A stretch of 37,257 nucleotides of DNA from an uncultured Eubacteriales bacterium (GCA_934464585.1 CAKSJY010000013.1:1-37257); one strand, 5' to 3'; shown: positions 23,110 through 33,537, numbered from the stretch's first letter. Notes: generated by a model not told the origin, from the sequence alone. Numbers and translations are program-made.

Positions 23110-24247
23110 AGTTTTCTATAACTTCTTTTTTATTATTTAATCTTCTTTCTACAAAATCTGAAGTCAGTGTATATAATACAGAGAAAATTGGTACCCCCAC
23201 TATCATTCCTAGTACTCCAAATAGGCCTCCGCCTATTATTACACTAAACATTATCCAGATGCCAGATATTCCAATTGACCCCCCTATTATTTTAGGACCT
23301 ATAACATTACCATCAAGTTGTTGTAAGACAAATATGAAAACGACAAACCATAAAGCTTTCATAGGATCTACTATTAATAGTATAAATGCACTTGGAATAG
23401 CTCCGATAAATGGGCCAAAGAACGGTATAATATTGGTACATCCGACTATTACGCTTATTAATACAGCATATGGTATTTTTAGTATAGACATACCTATAAA
23501 ACATAATATACCTATCACTAAAGAGTCAAGTAATTTTCCAACTATAAATTGACCAAATTTAGAGTTTGTAAGATGCATAATATCCATAAATTTACCTAAA
23601 TATTTATCAGGTATTATAGAACAGCAAAGTTTATTTAATTGAGATAAAAGCTTTTCCTTGCTAGATAAGTAATATATTGAAACGATTATTCCTATAATCC
23701 AATTATATATTCCTGATGTGAACGACTTAGTAAAATTGAAAACGTGCGGGAAAATAATATTAATAAATTCATCGAAATCATTTAATGAATTTAGTGCAGA
23801 TGCCTGGATGTTTTTTAGAAATGTTGATTTTATATTTAGTTTACTGCTTACCTCAAATAAAAAGATTTCAAGAGAGTTTAGATATTCAGAAAAATTATTT
23901 ATAAGTTGATTAACACTGGATATGAGTTGAGGAATTATAACAACCATAAGTATTGAAATCATGCCAAATGCTACTATATATGTAGCTAATATAGAAGCAG
24001 TATTGTTTAGTTTTTGGAATTTACCATTTTTTATGGTATTTAAATTTATAAATGCCTTTTTTCTAAAAAATTCAAATATTGGATTTAAAAGATATGCAAT
24101 CATAAATCCATATAAAAATGGTGTAATAATTATACCTACATTTTTTAATACTCCCCAAATCCATCCTATATTTTGAATAGAAAAGTATAAAATAACTGCA
24201 TAGCTGATTAAAATAATTCCTGTTTTTAAGTATTTGTTATCCTTCAG
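23108..24247 (-). CDS. AI-2E family transporter (YtvI/PerM-like) with apparent CTG start
   Basis: Polytopic membrane protein, 379 aa if started at CTG 24247. The AI-2E/UPF0118 pattern is clear: FMIAYLLNPIFEFF near the N-terminus, a soluble segment (about 110-200), then PFFGPFIGAIPSAF, QQLDGNVIGPKIIG and GGGLFGVLGMIVGVPIFSV. The first ATG (24103) would remove the first transmembrane helix, yet the frame upstream encodes family-like sequence (DNKYLKTGIILISYAV...IGWIWGVLKNVGIIITPFLY) with no ATG, GTG or TTG before an in-frame stop. A CTG 10 bases after AGAGAGG fits best; a one-base frameshift from the ATG at 24257 is the alternative. Function within the family is mixed (AI-2 export, Na+/H+ antiport). 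Last gene of the pyrH operon. Confidence 0.75.
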   Translation of the reverse strand: MKDNKYLKTGIILISYAVILYFSIQNIGWIWGVLKNVGIIITPFLYGFMIAYLLNPIFEFFRKKAFINLNTIKNGKFQKLNNTASILATYIVAFGMISILMVVIIPQLISSVNQLINNFSEYLNSLEIFLFEVSSKLNIKSTFLKNIQASALNSLNDFDEFINIIFPHVFNFTKSFTSGIYNWIIGIIVSIYYLSSKEKLLSQLNKLCCSIIPDKYLGKFMDIMHLTNSKFGQFIVGKLLDSLVIGILCFIGMSILKIPYAVLISVIVGCTNIIPFFGPFIGAIPSAFILLIVDPMKALWFVVFIFVLQQLDGNVIGPKIIGGSIGISGIWIMFSVIIGGGLFGVLGMIVGVPIFSVLYTLTSDFVERRLNNKKEVIEN

Positions 24248-24273
24248 ATTTTCTCATCCTCTCTATTTTTCTT

Positions 24274-27200
24274 TTATCCGAAAAGACTGATTTGGCTACT
24301 TTGAGGTAAATCTTTTAAACTACCTACGAGTTCCAGATTTTCAATTACAGATTTAGAAACCTTAGACCTTGCTTGCAAATCATCGATAGAAATATATTCT
24401 CCATCTTTTCTAGCTTCCTCTAAACTTTTTGCTGCAGCCTCACCTATTCCTGCTATTGAAGAGAATGGTAATCGTATTTTACCATCTTCTATTAAATATT
24501 TATATGAGCTTGACTTATAGAGATCGATTGGAAGTACTTCTATTCCCCTTGCCATCATTTCTTTAACGATTTGTAAGGTTGCAATAGAAGCATTCTCTTT
24601 TGCAGTAGCTTCCTTCCCTTTTAATCTTATATCTTCCATCCTTTTATTAACAGCATTCAATCCTTGTAATACTAGGAGAGCATCGAAATCCTCACTACGA
24701 ACAGTAAAGTACGCAGCATAATATTCAAGTGGTCTATGCACCTTATACCATCCAAGTCTTAATGTTGCTATCATATATGCAGCAGCATGTGCTTTAGGGA
24801 ACATATATTTAATTTTCATACAGGAGTCTATATACCATTGTGGAACACCATGATCTTTCATTGCATTTATATGTTCTTCGGTGAGTAATTTCGTAGCCTT
24901 CCCCTTTCTGACTATTTCCATTATTTTAAATGCCATTTTAGGTTCAAGACCCTTGTGTAATAGATATGTCATTATACTATCTCTTGTTCCTATAACTTCT
25001 GAGATAGTACATACGTTATTTTTTATTAGGTCCTGAGCGTTACCAAGCCAAACGTCAGTACCATGGGATAACCCTGAAATCTGCAATAAATCTGAGAATG
25101 TTTTGGGTTTTGCATCGATCATCATTTGACGAACAAACGATGTGCCAACTTCCGGCAAAGAAAATGTTCCTGTTTGAGAATCGATATCTTCCGGCTTTAC
25201 TCCTAAGGCTTCTGTTGATGTAAAAAGTGACATTACTTCCGGATCACTCATAGAAATATCCATAACAGATATACCTGTGTATTCTTCAAGATATTTATAT
25301 ATAGTAGGAACATCATGTCCTAGTTCATCAAGCTTACAGATAGTGTCATGAATAGAGTGAAAGTCGAAGTGAGTAGTTATATTATCAGAATTTTGGTCAT
25401 TAGCAGGACGTTGAACAGGACAAAAATCATATATTTCCATTCCTTTTGGCACAACAACCATACCTCCGGGATGTTGTCCTGTAGTTCGTTTTATACCTGT
25501 ACATCCTGTTGCAAGACGTAGTTCTTCAGCCCTATGAAGTGGTCTTCCGAGTACTTGCTCTTCGTATTTTTTTACAAATCCTATGCCAGTCTTTTCTGCT
25601 ATTGTACCAATAGTTCCGGCCTTAAACACGTTATCTTTTCCAAATAGAGTTTCTGTATATCTATGTGAATGACTCTGATATTCTCCTGAGAAGTTAAGGT
25701 CGATATCGGGAGTTTTATCTCCGTCAAAGCCTAGGAATGTTTCAAACGGGATATCATGGCCATCTCTTAAATATTCTGTACCACAAACAGGGCAAAGTTT
25801 ATCAGGTAAGTCGAATCCGGAACCATAGCTTCCATCAGTAATAAATTCACTGTTTTTGCATTTAGGACATACATAGTGTGGATAGAGAGGATTAACCTCA
25901 GAGATTCCGGAAATAGTTGCAACAAAGGATGATCCAACCGAACCTCTCGAGCCTACCAAATATCCATGAGCTTCAGAGTCTGCAACAAGTTTTTGTGCAG
26001 TCATATATAGAACAGAAAAGCCATGTTTTGTAATAGAGGAGAGCTCTCTATCTAGTCTTTTATATACTATTTCAGGAAGTGGATCTCCATATTTTTCTTT
26101 AGCTCTTTCCCAAGTAATCCTTACTAAATCTTCCTCTGCCCCATCGATAAATGGAGGGAATACCCCTTCCGGAATTGGCAAAATTTCTTCTACCATATCT
26201 GCTATTAAGTTTGTATTTTTAACAACAACCTCATAAGCTTTTTCCTCACCAAGATATTCAAATTCCTTTAGCATTTCCTTAGTAGTTCTAAAGTATAATG
26301 GAGCTTGATTATCAGCGTCACTGTAACCTTGACCGGCCATTAATATTTTTCTGTACTCAGAATCTTTAGGGTCCATAAAATGCACATCACAGGTAGCTAC
26401 TACAGGAATGTTCAATTTCTCTCCCAGCTTTACTATTGTGCGGTTAAACTCTCTTAATTGTTCTTCATCTTCAACCATATTTTCTCTCAACATAAATTGG
26501 TTGTTACCTATAGGTTGAATTTCCAAATAATCATAGAATTTAGCTATGTTACAAAGGTCGTTAAATGGCATTCCGGAGGTTATTGCCCTGAAAAGCTGAC
26601 CAGCTTCACAGGCACTACCTATAATCAATCCCTCTCTATGTTTTATAAGTTCTGTTTTAGGTATTCTTGGCTTTTTATAAAAATAATTAAGATGTGCTTT
26701 TGAAATTAACTTATATAAATTTTTAAGTCCTATATTATTTTTAACGAGGATAACCTGATGGTAAGATGGAATCTTTTTTACATCGTCCGATACTAATTTT
26801 GAGTTAATTTGATTGATATTAGTAATTTTCTTGTCATCTTTCATCCTTTTTATTAGGTTAAGGAAAATTCCTGATAATGCTTGTGCATCATCTATAGCTC
26901 TATGATGATTAAATTCAGGAAGCTTTAGATATTTTACAACTGTATCAAGTTTATAATTTTTTATATCTTTAAACAAGCTTCTACATATTGGTATTGTATC
27001 TATAAAAACATTTGTAAATTCCATACCGTTACGTTTTGCACCTGCTCTAATAAACGATATATCAAATGGAGCATTGTGAGCTACTAATATGTCATTTCCG
27101 CAAAATTCAAAAAACTTTTCAAGTATTTCTTTTTCAAAAGGGGCATCCTTTACCATTTCGTTAGTTATACCGGTTAACTCGGTAATCTTTGGAGGAATTG

Positions 27201-28611
27201 GTATTTGTGGATTTATAAATTCGGAGAATGTATCTACCACTTTGCCATCTGAAATACGCACAGCACTAATTTCTGTAATACGCTCCTTAAGAGCACTAAG
27301 ACCTGTGGTTTCCAAGTCAAAACATATGTAGTCGTTGTTTATATCCATATCACAGCTATGAGATACAGCATTTACTGCATCGTCCACGAAATATGCCTCT
27401 ACACCATATATAACTTTAATATTACCGCCACTCTTTTTAATAGCATTTGCGGCATTCATCGCATCTGGAAAGGCCTGTGCAACGCCATGGTCGGTGATAG
27501 CAATTGCATTATGTCCCCAACTATAGGCTCTGTTTATAAGCTCAGAAGCGGTGTTAATTCCGTCCATTGATGACATATTAGTATGAAGATGAAGTTCAAC
27601 CCTTTTTGTATCTGCATTGTCCTCAACCTTTACCTTTTGTACTAAACTTATAGCTCTTGGACGTAGAACAATCTCCCTATCATATTTATCATAGTTTATT
27701 TCACCTTTAGTGATTATAGTTGTTCCCTTTTTAAGATTATCTATTGGCTTGCATTTTTCTTTATCATCGATTATTTTTAGTGTCATCGATCCGGTGTAAT
27801 CGGTAATGCTGATCGAATAGATCTTCCTTTTTTTATCGCGTGTTTCCCTTGAGTCAATACAAAATATATCTCCCCAAATAGTTACATTACCGGAATCAGG
27901 CATAATTTGAGAAATCTTAATCGGTGATGATTTTATCGAAGATCCATATATTGATTTCGCCGTTGAGGGTATGATAGCAGGAAATAAATTTTCCCCTTCT
28001 CGTATTTCAATTGCTTGGGTCTTTTTGGGTAAATGTTCTACATGCATTTTTGCTTCGTAAGTTTCTATATTTTCAACGAGAGTTTCCCGTTTTTGCTTTT
28101 CTTCTCTATGTATTTCTTTAGCTATATAGTTAGAATTTTCCGTATCAACCTCTAAAATCCCTGTAAACTTTACATTAACAGTAAGGTTGAACTCACTTTT
28201 AATAAGACTTGAAATACGTTTGTCAATCCTTTTGCTCTCAAGTATAGCCTTTCCGCCGTGTTTAAGTGAAAGGGTTAGTATATTATCCTTATATTCTGCT
28301 GTAGAATCTGCTAATAGTGGCTTTATTATCGGAATTTGCCTTATTAAAGCCTCTATAATATCTGAATAATATTCTACATCAAACTTTTCTGATGGAAAGG
28401 ACGGCTTAATATTAACTAAGTTTAACCCAAGTTTAGACGTACAAATTTTATTTTCTAAATTAAATATATCATTACGTTTTATAAGACAAGGAAATATAAC
28501 ATCAACGGTTAATTTACGATTTTTCGTATCAATAACCATCGACGTTATTTCTCCGTCCGGTATATCTAATTTATTTATATATGGTTTAAAAAATCCAGAA
28601 AGACTTTCCAA
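24274..28611 (-). CDS. polC: DNA polymerase III PolC-type alpha subunit
   Basis: The replicative polymerase of low-GC Gram-positives, 1445 aa. In order: N-terminal domain, OB fold (about 230-330), PHP domain starting RVELHLHTNMSSMDG (about 335) and interrupted by the DEDDh 3'-5' exonuclease (DYICFDLETTGLS at about 430, VAHNAPFD, HHRAIDDAQ), zinc-binding cysteines CPKC...CPVC (about 915-950), palm with PDIDLNFSGE (about 965), fingers and duplex-binding domains. The C-terminus QISLFG is a beta-clamp-binding motif. Proofreading and polymerase residues look intact. The start is TTG 28611, 11 bases after the ispG stop, with a TAAGGA RBS. Confidence 0.97.
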   Translation of the reverse strand: MESLSGFFKPYINKLDIPDGEITSMVIDTKNRKLTVDVIFPCLIKRNDIFNLENKICTSKLGLNLVNIKPSFPSEKFDVEYYSDIIEALIRQIPIIKPLLADSTAEYKDNILTLSLKHGGKAILESKRIDKRISSLIKSEFNLTVNVKFTGILEVDTENSNYIAKEIHREEKQKRETLVENIETYEAKMHVEHLPKKTQAIEIREGENLFPAIIPSTAKSIYGSSIKSSPIKISQIMPDSGNVTIWGDIFCIDSRETRDKKRKIYSISITDYTGSMTLKIIDDKEKCKPIDNLKKGTTIITKGEINYDKYDREIVLRPRAISLVQKVKVEDNADTKRVELHLHTNMSSMDGINTASELINRAYSWGHNAIAITDHGVAQAFPDAMNAANAIKKSGGNIKVIYGVEAYFVDDAVNAVSHSCDMDINNDYICFDLETTGLSALKERITEISAVRISDGKVVDTFSEFINPQIPIPPKITELTGITNEMVKDAPFEKEILEKFFEFCGNDILVAHNAPFDISFIRAGAKRNGMEFTNVFIDTIPICRSLFKDIKNYKLDTVVKYLKLPEFNHHRAIDDAQALSGIFLNLIKRMKDDKKITNINQINSKLVSDDVKKIPSYHQVILVKNNIGLKNLYKLISKAHLNYFYKKPRIPKTELIKHREGLIIGSACEAGQLFRAITSGMPFNDLCNIAKFYDYLEIQPIGNNQFMLRENMVEDEEQLREFNRTIVKLGEKLNIPVVATCDVHFMDPKDSEYRKILMAGQGYSDADNQAPLYFRTTKEMLKEFEYLGEEKAYEVVVKNTNLIADMVEEILPIPEGVFPPFIDGAEEDLVRITWERAKEKYGDPLPEIVYKRLDRELSSITKHGFSVLYMTAQKLVADSEAHGYLVGSRGSVGSSFVATISGISEVNPLYPHYVCPKCKNSEFITDGSYGSGFDLPDKLCPVCGTEYLRDGHDIPFETFLGFDGDKTPDIDLNFSGEYQSHSHRYTETLFGKDNVFKAGTIGTIAEKTGIGFVKKYEEQVLGRPLHRAEELRLATGCTGIKRTTGQHPGGMVVVPKGMEIYDFCPVQRPANDQNSDNITTHFDFHSIHDTICKLDELGHDVPTIYKYLEEYTGISVMDISMSDPEVMSLFTSTEALGVKPEDIDSQTGTFSLPEVGTSFVRQMMIDAKPKTFSDLLQISGLSHGTDVWLGNAQDLIKNNVCTISEVIGTRDSIMTYLLHKGLEPKMAFKIMEIVRKGKATKLLTEEHINAMKDHGVPQWYIDSCMKIKYMFPKAHAAAYMIATLRLGWYKVHRPLEYYAAYFTVRSEDFDALLVLQGLNAVNKRMEDIRLKGKEATAKENASIATLQIVKEMMARGIEVLPIDLYKSSSYKYLIEDGKIRLPFSSIAGIGEAAAKSLEEARKDGEYISIDDLQARSKVSKSVIENLELVGSLKDLPQSSQISLFG

Positions 28612-28622
28612 ATTATCAATCC

Positions 28623-29669
28623 TTACATCCTATCAATTTCTGCGATAAGCTCATCTAACAAATCTTCTTCGCAAACTCTCTTAACAATTTTACCTTTTTT
28701 AAATATAAGTCCGACACCATCACCGCCAGCAATCCCGATATCAGCCTCTTTAGCTTCACCCGGGCCATTTACAACGCATCCCATTATTGCTACATTAATA
28801 TTTTTTTTGCAATTTTTTAATCGTTCTTGAGCCTGATTGGCAATATTTATTAAGTTTATTTTTGTTCTGCCACATGTAGGGCATGAAACAAACTTAACAC
28901 CATCATTGTATAAATCTAATGATTTTAGTATATTAAATCCAGCTTCTACTTCTTTTACTGGGTCTGCTGTTAATGATACTCTTATTGTATCACCAATACC
29001 GTCTAAAAGCAATGCCCCTATACCAATAGAAGATTTAACTATTCCCATTTTTTCGGTTCCGGCTTCTGTAACACCCAAATGTAGCGGGTATTCCGTTTTT
29101 TGAGCGATAAGTTTATATGCCTCTACCATACTGTTTACATTCGATGACTTCAATGAAATTACTATATTGTTAAAATCAAATCTTTCAAGCAATGAAGCAT
29201 GATACAATGCACTCTCGCATAGTGCTTCAGGCGTTGGATGTTCATATTTAGCTAATATTTCTTTTTCTAAAGATCCGGAATTAACTCCGATTCTTATAGG
29301 AATATTTTTAAGATTGCAAATCTTTGCAACTTCTTTAACACGGTCAATATCTCCTATATTTCCAGGATTGATTCTAATTTTATCAATACCCGCATTAGCA
29401 GCTTCTATAGCTAGGCGATAATCAAAATGTATATCTGCAACAAGCGGAATAGAAACCTCACTTTTGATTTTATCTATAAGCTTAATAGCATCCATGTTTG
29501 GGATTGCTACCCTTATAATATCACATCCGGCATTTTCAAGCTCGATTGCCTGCGATACATTTCTGTTAATATCTGTAGCCGGAACTGAAAGCATTGATTG
29601 AACCATGACTCTATTTTGGGGTCCTATTGCTATATTACCAATTTTTATATTTTTACAATTTCTTCTCAT
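28623..29669 (-). CDS. ispG: (E)-4-hydroxy-3-methylbut-2-enyl-diphosphate synthase IspG (GcpE)
   Basis: Penultimate enzyme of the MEP isoprenoid pathway, a [4Fe-4S] reductase making HMBPP from MEcPP. 348 aa: TIM barrel starting GPQNRVMVQSML, IRVAIPNMDA and LVADIHFDYRLA, and the C-terminal cluster domain with SCPTCGRTKINL and MGCVVNGPGEAKEADIGIAG providing the three cysteines. It has the compact two-domain bacterial form. The start ATG overlaps the rseP stop by one base (TAATG). Dxr of the same pathway is two genes upstream in the operon. Confidence 0.97.
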   Translation of the reverse strand: MRRNCKNIKIGNIAIGPQNRVMVQSMLSVPATDINRNVSQAIELENAGCDIIRVAIPNMDAIKLIDKIKSEVSIPLVADIHFDYRLAIEAANAGIDKIRINPGNIGDIDRVKEVAKICNLKNIPIRIGVNSGSLEKEILAKYEHPTPEALCESALYHASLLERFDFNNIVISLKSSNVNSMVEAYKLIAQKTEYPLHLGVTEAGTEKMGIVKSSIGIGALLLDGIGDTIRVSLTADPVKEVEAGFNILKSLDLYNDGVKFVSCPTCGRTKINLINIANQAQERLKNCKKNINVAIMGCVVNGPGEAKEADIGIAGGDGVGLIFKKGKIVKRVCEEDLLDELIAEIDRM

Positions 29670-30751
29670 TAACTACCAAGACCTTTCCCTGTCATCAGAC
29701 GCAAAATATCACTAAATGAAATTATAATCATTAATGCCATAAGAAGAGCAAATCCAATAGAATGGACTAAACCTTCATATTTTGGAGCTACTGGCTTTCT
29801 TCTTATTCCTTCGATTATTAAAAATACTAGTCTTCCACCGTCAAGAGCCGGGAATGGAAGCAAATTCACTATACCCAAGTTTACCGTGATAACGGCCATC
29901 ATCATAACTATATTGTTTATAGCTTGAAGGAAGTTGGTTTGTAAACCAAGACTTGCGGCCTGACCTATTGCAGAAGCAGCACCTATTGGTCCGGCAACAT
30001 CATTAAATCCAAATTGACCTGAAATTAGTCCTATTAAGCTTGCCCAAACCATTTTAACTGTAGATACTGTCGACAAAAATGTTTGAGATAATAAGCTAGA
30101 AAAATTTTTTTGAATAGGCATAACAAAAAAATCTAGTTTTATGATGTTTTTCCCATTTTCGTCTGTTTGTGAAGCAAATTGTACGTCACTTAAGTTTAAT
30201 TTATTTCCATCTCTTTTTACAACCATATCTACTTTGGAATCCGGTGTAGTAACCAAAGCAAATGTTAGATCTTTATCAGTTAGAATTTTATATCCGTTAA
30301 TCGTCATTATTTGGTCGCCTACTTGAAGACCGTATTGGTTAGAAACAGCATTATCTGGAAATCTTGCTACAGTAGTAGAGGCAAAATAATTTTGCTGAGA
30401 TAATAATATAAGCATAAGAACTAATCCCAAAATTAAGTTCATTATTGCCCCGGCAACAACGATGATAATTCTTTTCCATACCGGTTGTTTGGAAAATGAA
30501 TTTTCGCTTTCACTCTCCTGATCCTCACCCTCCATAGCACAATATCCTCCTATAGGAAGGGCTCTTAATGAGTAGAGGGTTTCACCTCTTTTAAATTTAA
30601 AAATGGCGGGTCCCATACCTAATGCAAATTCATTTACTTTTACTCCGGACAATTTAGCAGTAAAAAAGTGACCGAATTCATGTATAAATATAATTAAGTC
30701 AAAGAGTAACACCGCAATAATAATTAATAAAACATTAATAATAGCGACCAT
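29669..30751 (-). CDS. rseP: Site-2 intramembrane zinc metalloprotease RseP/RasP
   Basis: A 360-aa membrane protease that cleaves anti-sigma factors and remnant signal peptides inside the membrane. HEFGH at 24-28 in the first helix is the zinc site; PALDGGRL at about 302 supplies the third ligand in the LDG motif. A single PDZ domain lies between (about 125-205, AVSNQYGLQVGDQIMTINGY). Four membrane helices are predicted. The start ATG is unusually close to the GGAAGGA RBS. It stands between dxr and ispG, the common Firmicute order. Confidence 0.96.
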   Translation of the reverse strand: MVAIINVLLIIIAVLLFDLIIFIHEFGHFFTAKLSGVKVNEFALGMGPAIFKFKRGETLYSLRALPIGGYCAMEGEDQESESENSFSKQPVWKRIIIVVAGAIMNLILGLVLMLILLSQQNYFASTTVARFPDNAVSNQYGLQVGDQIMTINGYKILTDKDLTFALVTTPDSKVDMVVKRDGNKLNLSDVQFASQTDENGKNIIKLDFFVMPIQKNFSSLLSQTFLSTVSTVKMVWASLIGLISGQFGFNDVAGPIGAASAIGQAASLGLQTNFLQAINNIVMMMAVITVNLGIVNLLPFPALDGGRLVFLIIEGIRRKPVAPKYEGLVHSIGFALLMALMIIISFSDILRLMTGKGLGS

Positions 30752-30771
30752 TCCTTCCGGGATAATATATA

Positions 30772-31923
30772 TTATTTAAGGGCTAAAGTTTTTACATGTT
30801 CCCTTGCTAACTTATCTGCATTTAAAATATCATCTACAAATTTTATTTCACTTGATGCACAATTATCTATCGCGTCATTTACTAAATTTCCTATATCTAA
30901 AAATGATATTTTGTTGCTTAAAAATAATTTAACTGCTTCTTCGTTTGCTGCATTTGCAATAGCCGGAGAAGTTCCTCCTATATTAAATGCCTTTTTGCAA
31001 GCATTTAGACATGTGAAATTTTCATAATCAGGTTTATAGAATGAAAGATTCATTATTTCAGATAAATCTAACCTTTTTACAGGAGATGGATATCGATTGG
31101 GATAGGTTATAGCATATTGAATAGGGATTCTCATATCAGGAAGTCCTAATTGAGCTATAATTGAATTATCATTATATTCAATTAATGAATGTATTATACT
31201 TTCACGATGCACTACAACATCAATATTATCAATAGGCATATCAAAAAGCCATGCAGCCTCTATAATCTCCAGACCCTTATTCATCATAGATGCAGAATCT
31301 ATAGTAATTTTAGCACCCATATCCCAATTAGGATGTTTTAATGCCTGAGCAGGGGTAACATTTTTTAGGAATTCATAATCTTTGCTAAAGAAAGGACCAC
31401 CTGAAGCGGTTAAAATAATGCTTTTTAGTGAATTGTTTTTGGGTGCACCTTGAAGACATTGAAAAATTGCTGAATGTTCACTATCGACAGGAAAAATTTT
31501 TACATTATTGTTTTTAGCCTCACGCATTACTATTTGTCCACCGGCAACTAGTGTCTCCTTATTAGCTAGTGCGATATTCTTTTTTGCTTTGATTGCTGAT
31601 AATGTTGGTAACAATCCAACCATTCCGACAACAGAATTTAAAACCAAATCTACGGAGTCAATTGATGCAATTTCACAAAGACCATCCATAGAGGATTTTA
31701 CTTCTACATCTAAATCAGCGATATTCTTTTTTAAATCCTCGGCAGCATCCTTATTAAATACAGCAACAACTGAAGGTTTAAATTCACGTATTTGGGATTC
31801 AAGAAGTTTAATATTACTATTAGCAGCTAATGCTTCTACTTTTAAGCCAAGATTTCGCACGACATCTAGAGCTTGTGTTCCAATAGATCCTGTAGACCCC
31901 AAAATTGATATTTTGTTAATCAT
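30772..31923 (-). CDS. dxr: 1-deoxy-D-xylulose 5-phosphate reductoisomerase
   Basis: NADPH-dependent second step of the MEP isoprenoid pathway. 383 aa: nucleotide-binding SILGSTGSIGTQALDV (6-21), metal- and substrate-binding PVDSEHSAIFQ (about 145-155), TASGGPF, and HPNWDMGAKITIDSASMMNKGLE. The C-terminal helical domain includes SPAIANAANEEAVKLFL. It supplies isoprenoid precursors that uppS, in the same operon, turns into undecaprenyl diphosphate. Confidence 0.98.
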   Translation of the reverse strand: MINKISILGSTGSIGTQALDVVRNLGLKVEALAANSNIKLLESQIREFKPSVVAVFNKDAAEDLKKNIADLDVEVKSSMDGLCEIASIDSVDLVLNSVVGMVGLLPTLSAIKAKKNIALANKETLVAGGQIVMREAKNNNVKIFPVDSEHSAIFQCLQGAPKNNSLKSIILTASGGPFFSKDYEFLKNVTPAQALKHPNWDMGAKITIDSASMMNKGLEIIEAAWLFDMPIDNIDVVVHRESIIHSLIEYNDNSIIAQLGLPDMRIPIQYAITYPNRYPSPVKRLDLSEIMNLSFYKPDYENFTCLNACKKAFNIGGTSPAIANAANEEAVKLFLSNKISFLDIGNLVNDAIDNCASSEIKFVDDILNADKLAREHVKTLALK

Positions 31924-31959
31924 AAATATTCACCCACTAATAATATTATTCCCTAATAA

Positions 31960-32784
31960 TCACATAGATATAATAGGGAATAATGTATTTACAATAAATA
32001 TAAATGGAACAAGTAATATCACACTGTCTAGTCTGTCTAACATTCCACCATGACCTGGTATTACATTTCCAAAATCTTTTATATTACAGTTTCTCTTTAC
32101 TAAAGAGAAAGATAAATCTCCTAAAATAGAGATTATTGCACCAACAAAAGCAATAAATGCAATTTGAATTAAGTTTATATTTACATAAGATTCAAACCAA
32201 AATGTATCAAATATCAAACATGTGATTATAGCTGATAATATAGAGAATATTATACCAAAAATTGCACCCTCAATAGTCTTTTTAGGGCTTATTTCAGGGC
32301 ACAATTTATGTTTACCTAATAAATTACCAAAGAAATATGCTCCTGTATCTGTAAGCCAAGCTATTACTAAAACTAAGAATATAAAGAATGTTCCGTATTT
32401 ACCATTACTATCTCTTAAAACCAAAAATAAATTTAGGGATGCAGTGATAATAATATTTAAAGTATAAGTCAAGGCTATTTCTTTAAAATCCACTTTGTTT
32501 TTAAAGACTATCATAAATATGAATAAAAATAATGTATATAAATAAACGCATAATACCATAAGCACGTTATATGGTAAGAAAGGAACAATAATATTAAAGG
32601 CGAATGTTGGAATCGTGATAATATACTTATCTAATATACCCATTGCAACAAATATTTCGTACATGCAAAGAGATGTAACCGCAGCAATTAATATATTAAA
32701 AAATATTGGAAAACTTTGATTGAATAATATTGCTAAAACTACTAAACTTGCACCAATAATACCCGAAATAGTTCTTTTAAGCAT
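31960..32784 (-). CDS. cdsA: Phosphatidate cytidylyltransferase
   Basis: Integral membrane enzyme making CDP-diacylglycerol from phosphatidate and CTP, the branch point of phospholipid synthesis. 274 aa with about eight hydrophobic helices; the C-terminal signature is present as SLVKRNCNIKDFGNVIPGHG followed by GMLDRLDS (about 227-253), with the metal-binding aspartates. The gene starts at the base after the uppS stop codon, so the two are translationally coupled. Confidence 0.96.
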   Translation of the reverse strand: MLKRTISGIIGASLVVLAILFNQSFPIFFNILIAAVTSLCMYEIFVAMGILDKYIITIPTFAFNIIVPFLPYNVLMVLCVYLYTLFLFIFMIVFKNKVDFKEIALTYTLNIIITASLNLFLVLRDSNGKYGTFFIFLVLVIAWLTDTGAYFFGNLLGKHKLCPEISPKKTIEGAIFGIIFSILSAIITCLIFDTFWFESYVNINLIQIAFIAFVGAIISILGDLSFSLVKRNCNIKDFGNVIPGHGGMLDRLDSVILLVPFIFIVNTLFPIISM

Positions 32785-33510
32785 TTATACACCCCCAAAG
32801 CGTCTGTTCCTCAATGAGTATTCTTCTATAGCTTTATTTAAGTCATCCTTACTAAAGTCAGGCCACAAAACATTCATAATTACAAATTCAGCATATGCCG
32901 ACTGCCATAATAAAAAGTTTGAAATTCTATGTTCACCGCTAGGTCTTATGATTAAGTCCGGGTCTGGCTGGTTAGCAGTATAAAGCTTACCAGCAAGGGT
33001 TTCCTCATTTATATCAGAAACAGTCAAGTTTCCGTTTTGTACATCTTCAGCTAAAGACCTTGCTGCTCTAACAATTTCGCTTCTGCTACCATAATTCATA
33101 GCAATATTTAATACCATGCCATCGTTGTTTTTAGAAGCCTCGGTAACCTCATTTATTAATTTTTGAAGTTTTTTGGAAAAGGCGGTCATATCGCCTATAA
33201 AGTTAATTTTAATATTTTCATCTTGAAAATCACTTAAAGCTTCTTTTAAATAACTTTCGAAAAGATTCATTAGAAAATCAATTTCTTTGTTTGGTCTTTT
33301 CCAATTTTCTGTAGAAAAAGCATAGACTGTAAGATATTTTATTCCTATATTACTGCAATATTTTGTTATTTCTCTAAAGTTAGAGGCACCTTCCTTATGA
33401 CCTGCTGATCTTGGTAGGCCTCTTTTTTTCGCCCATCTACCATTTCCGTCCATAATTATCCCTATATGAACAGGTAATGTATTTTGGTTGCTTTCTTTTA
33501 ATATTTCCAT
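32785..33510 (-). CDS. uppS: Undecaprenyl diphosphate synthase (cis-prenyltransferase)
   Basis: Makes the C55 lipid carrier for peptidoglycan synthesis from FPP and IPP. 241 aa: HIGIIMDGNGRWAKKRG (15-31, catalytic Asp21), LTVYAFSTENWKRP, and the C-terminal pair IIRPSGEHRISNFLLWQSAY and AEFVIMNVLWPDF that binds IPP and metal. Size is typical. It lies between frr and cdsA, as in B. subtilis. Confidence 0.97.
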   Translation of the reverse strand: MEILKESNQNTLPVHIGIIMDGNGRWAKKRGLPRSAGHKEGASNFREITKYCSNIGIKYLTVYAFSTENWKRPNKEIDFLMNLFESYLKEALSDFQDENIKINFIGDMTAFSKKLQKLINEVTEASKNNDGMVLNIAMNYGSRSEIVRAARSLAEDVQNGNLTVSDINEETLAGKLYTANQPDPDLIIRPSGEHRISNFLLWQSAYAEFVIMNVLWPDFSKDDLNKAIEEYSLRNRRFGGV

Positions 33511-33537
33511 ATGTATTTACACTACCAATCCGGAAAT

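Noticed and set aside
31508..32053. 181-codon plus-strand ORF
   Set aside because: Lies antisense to dxr and the end of cdsA; shadow of their codon usage.
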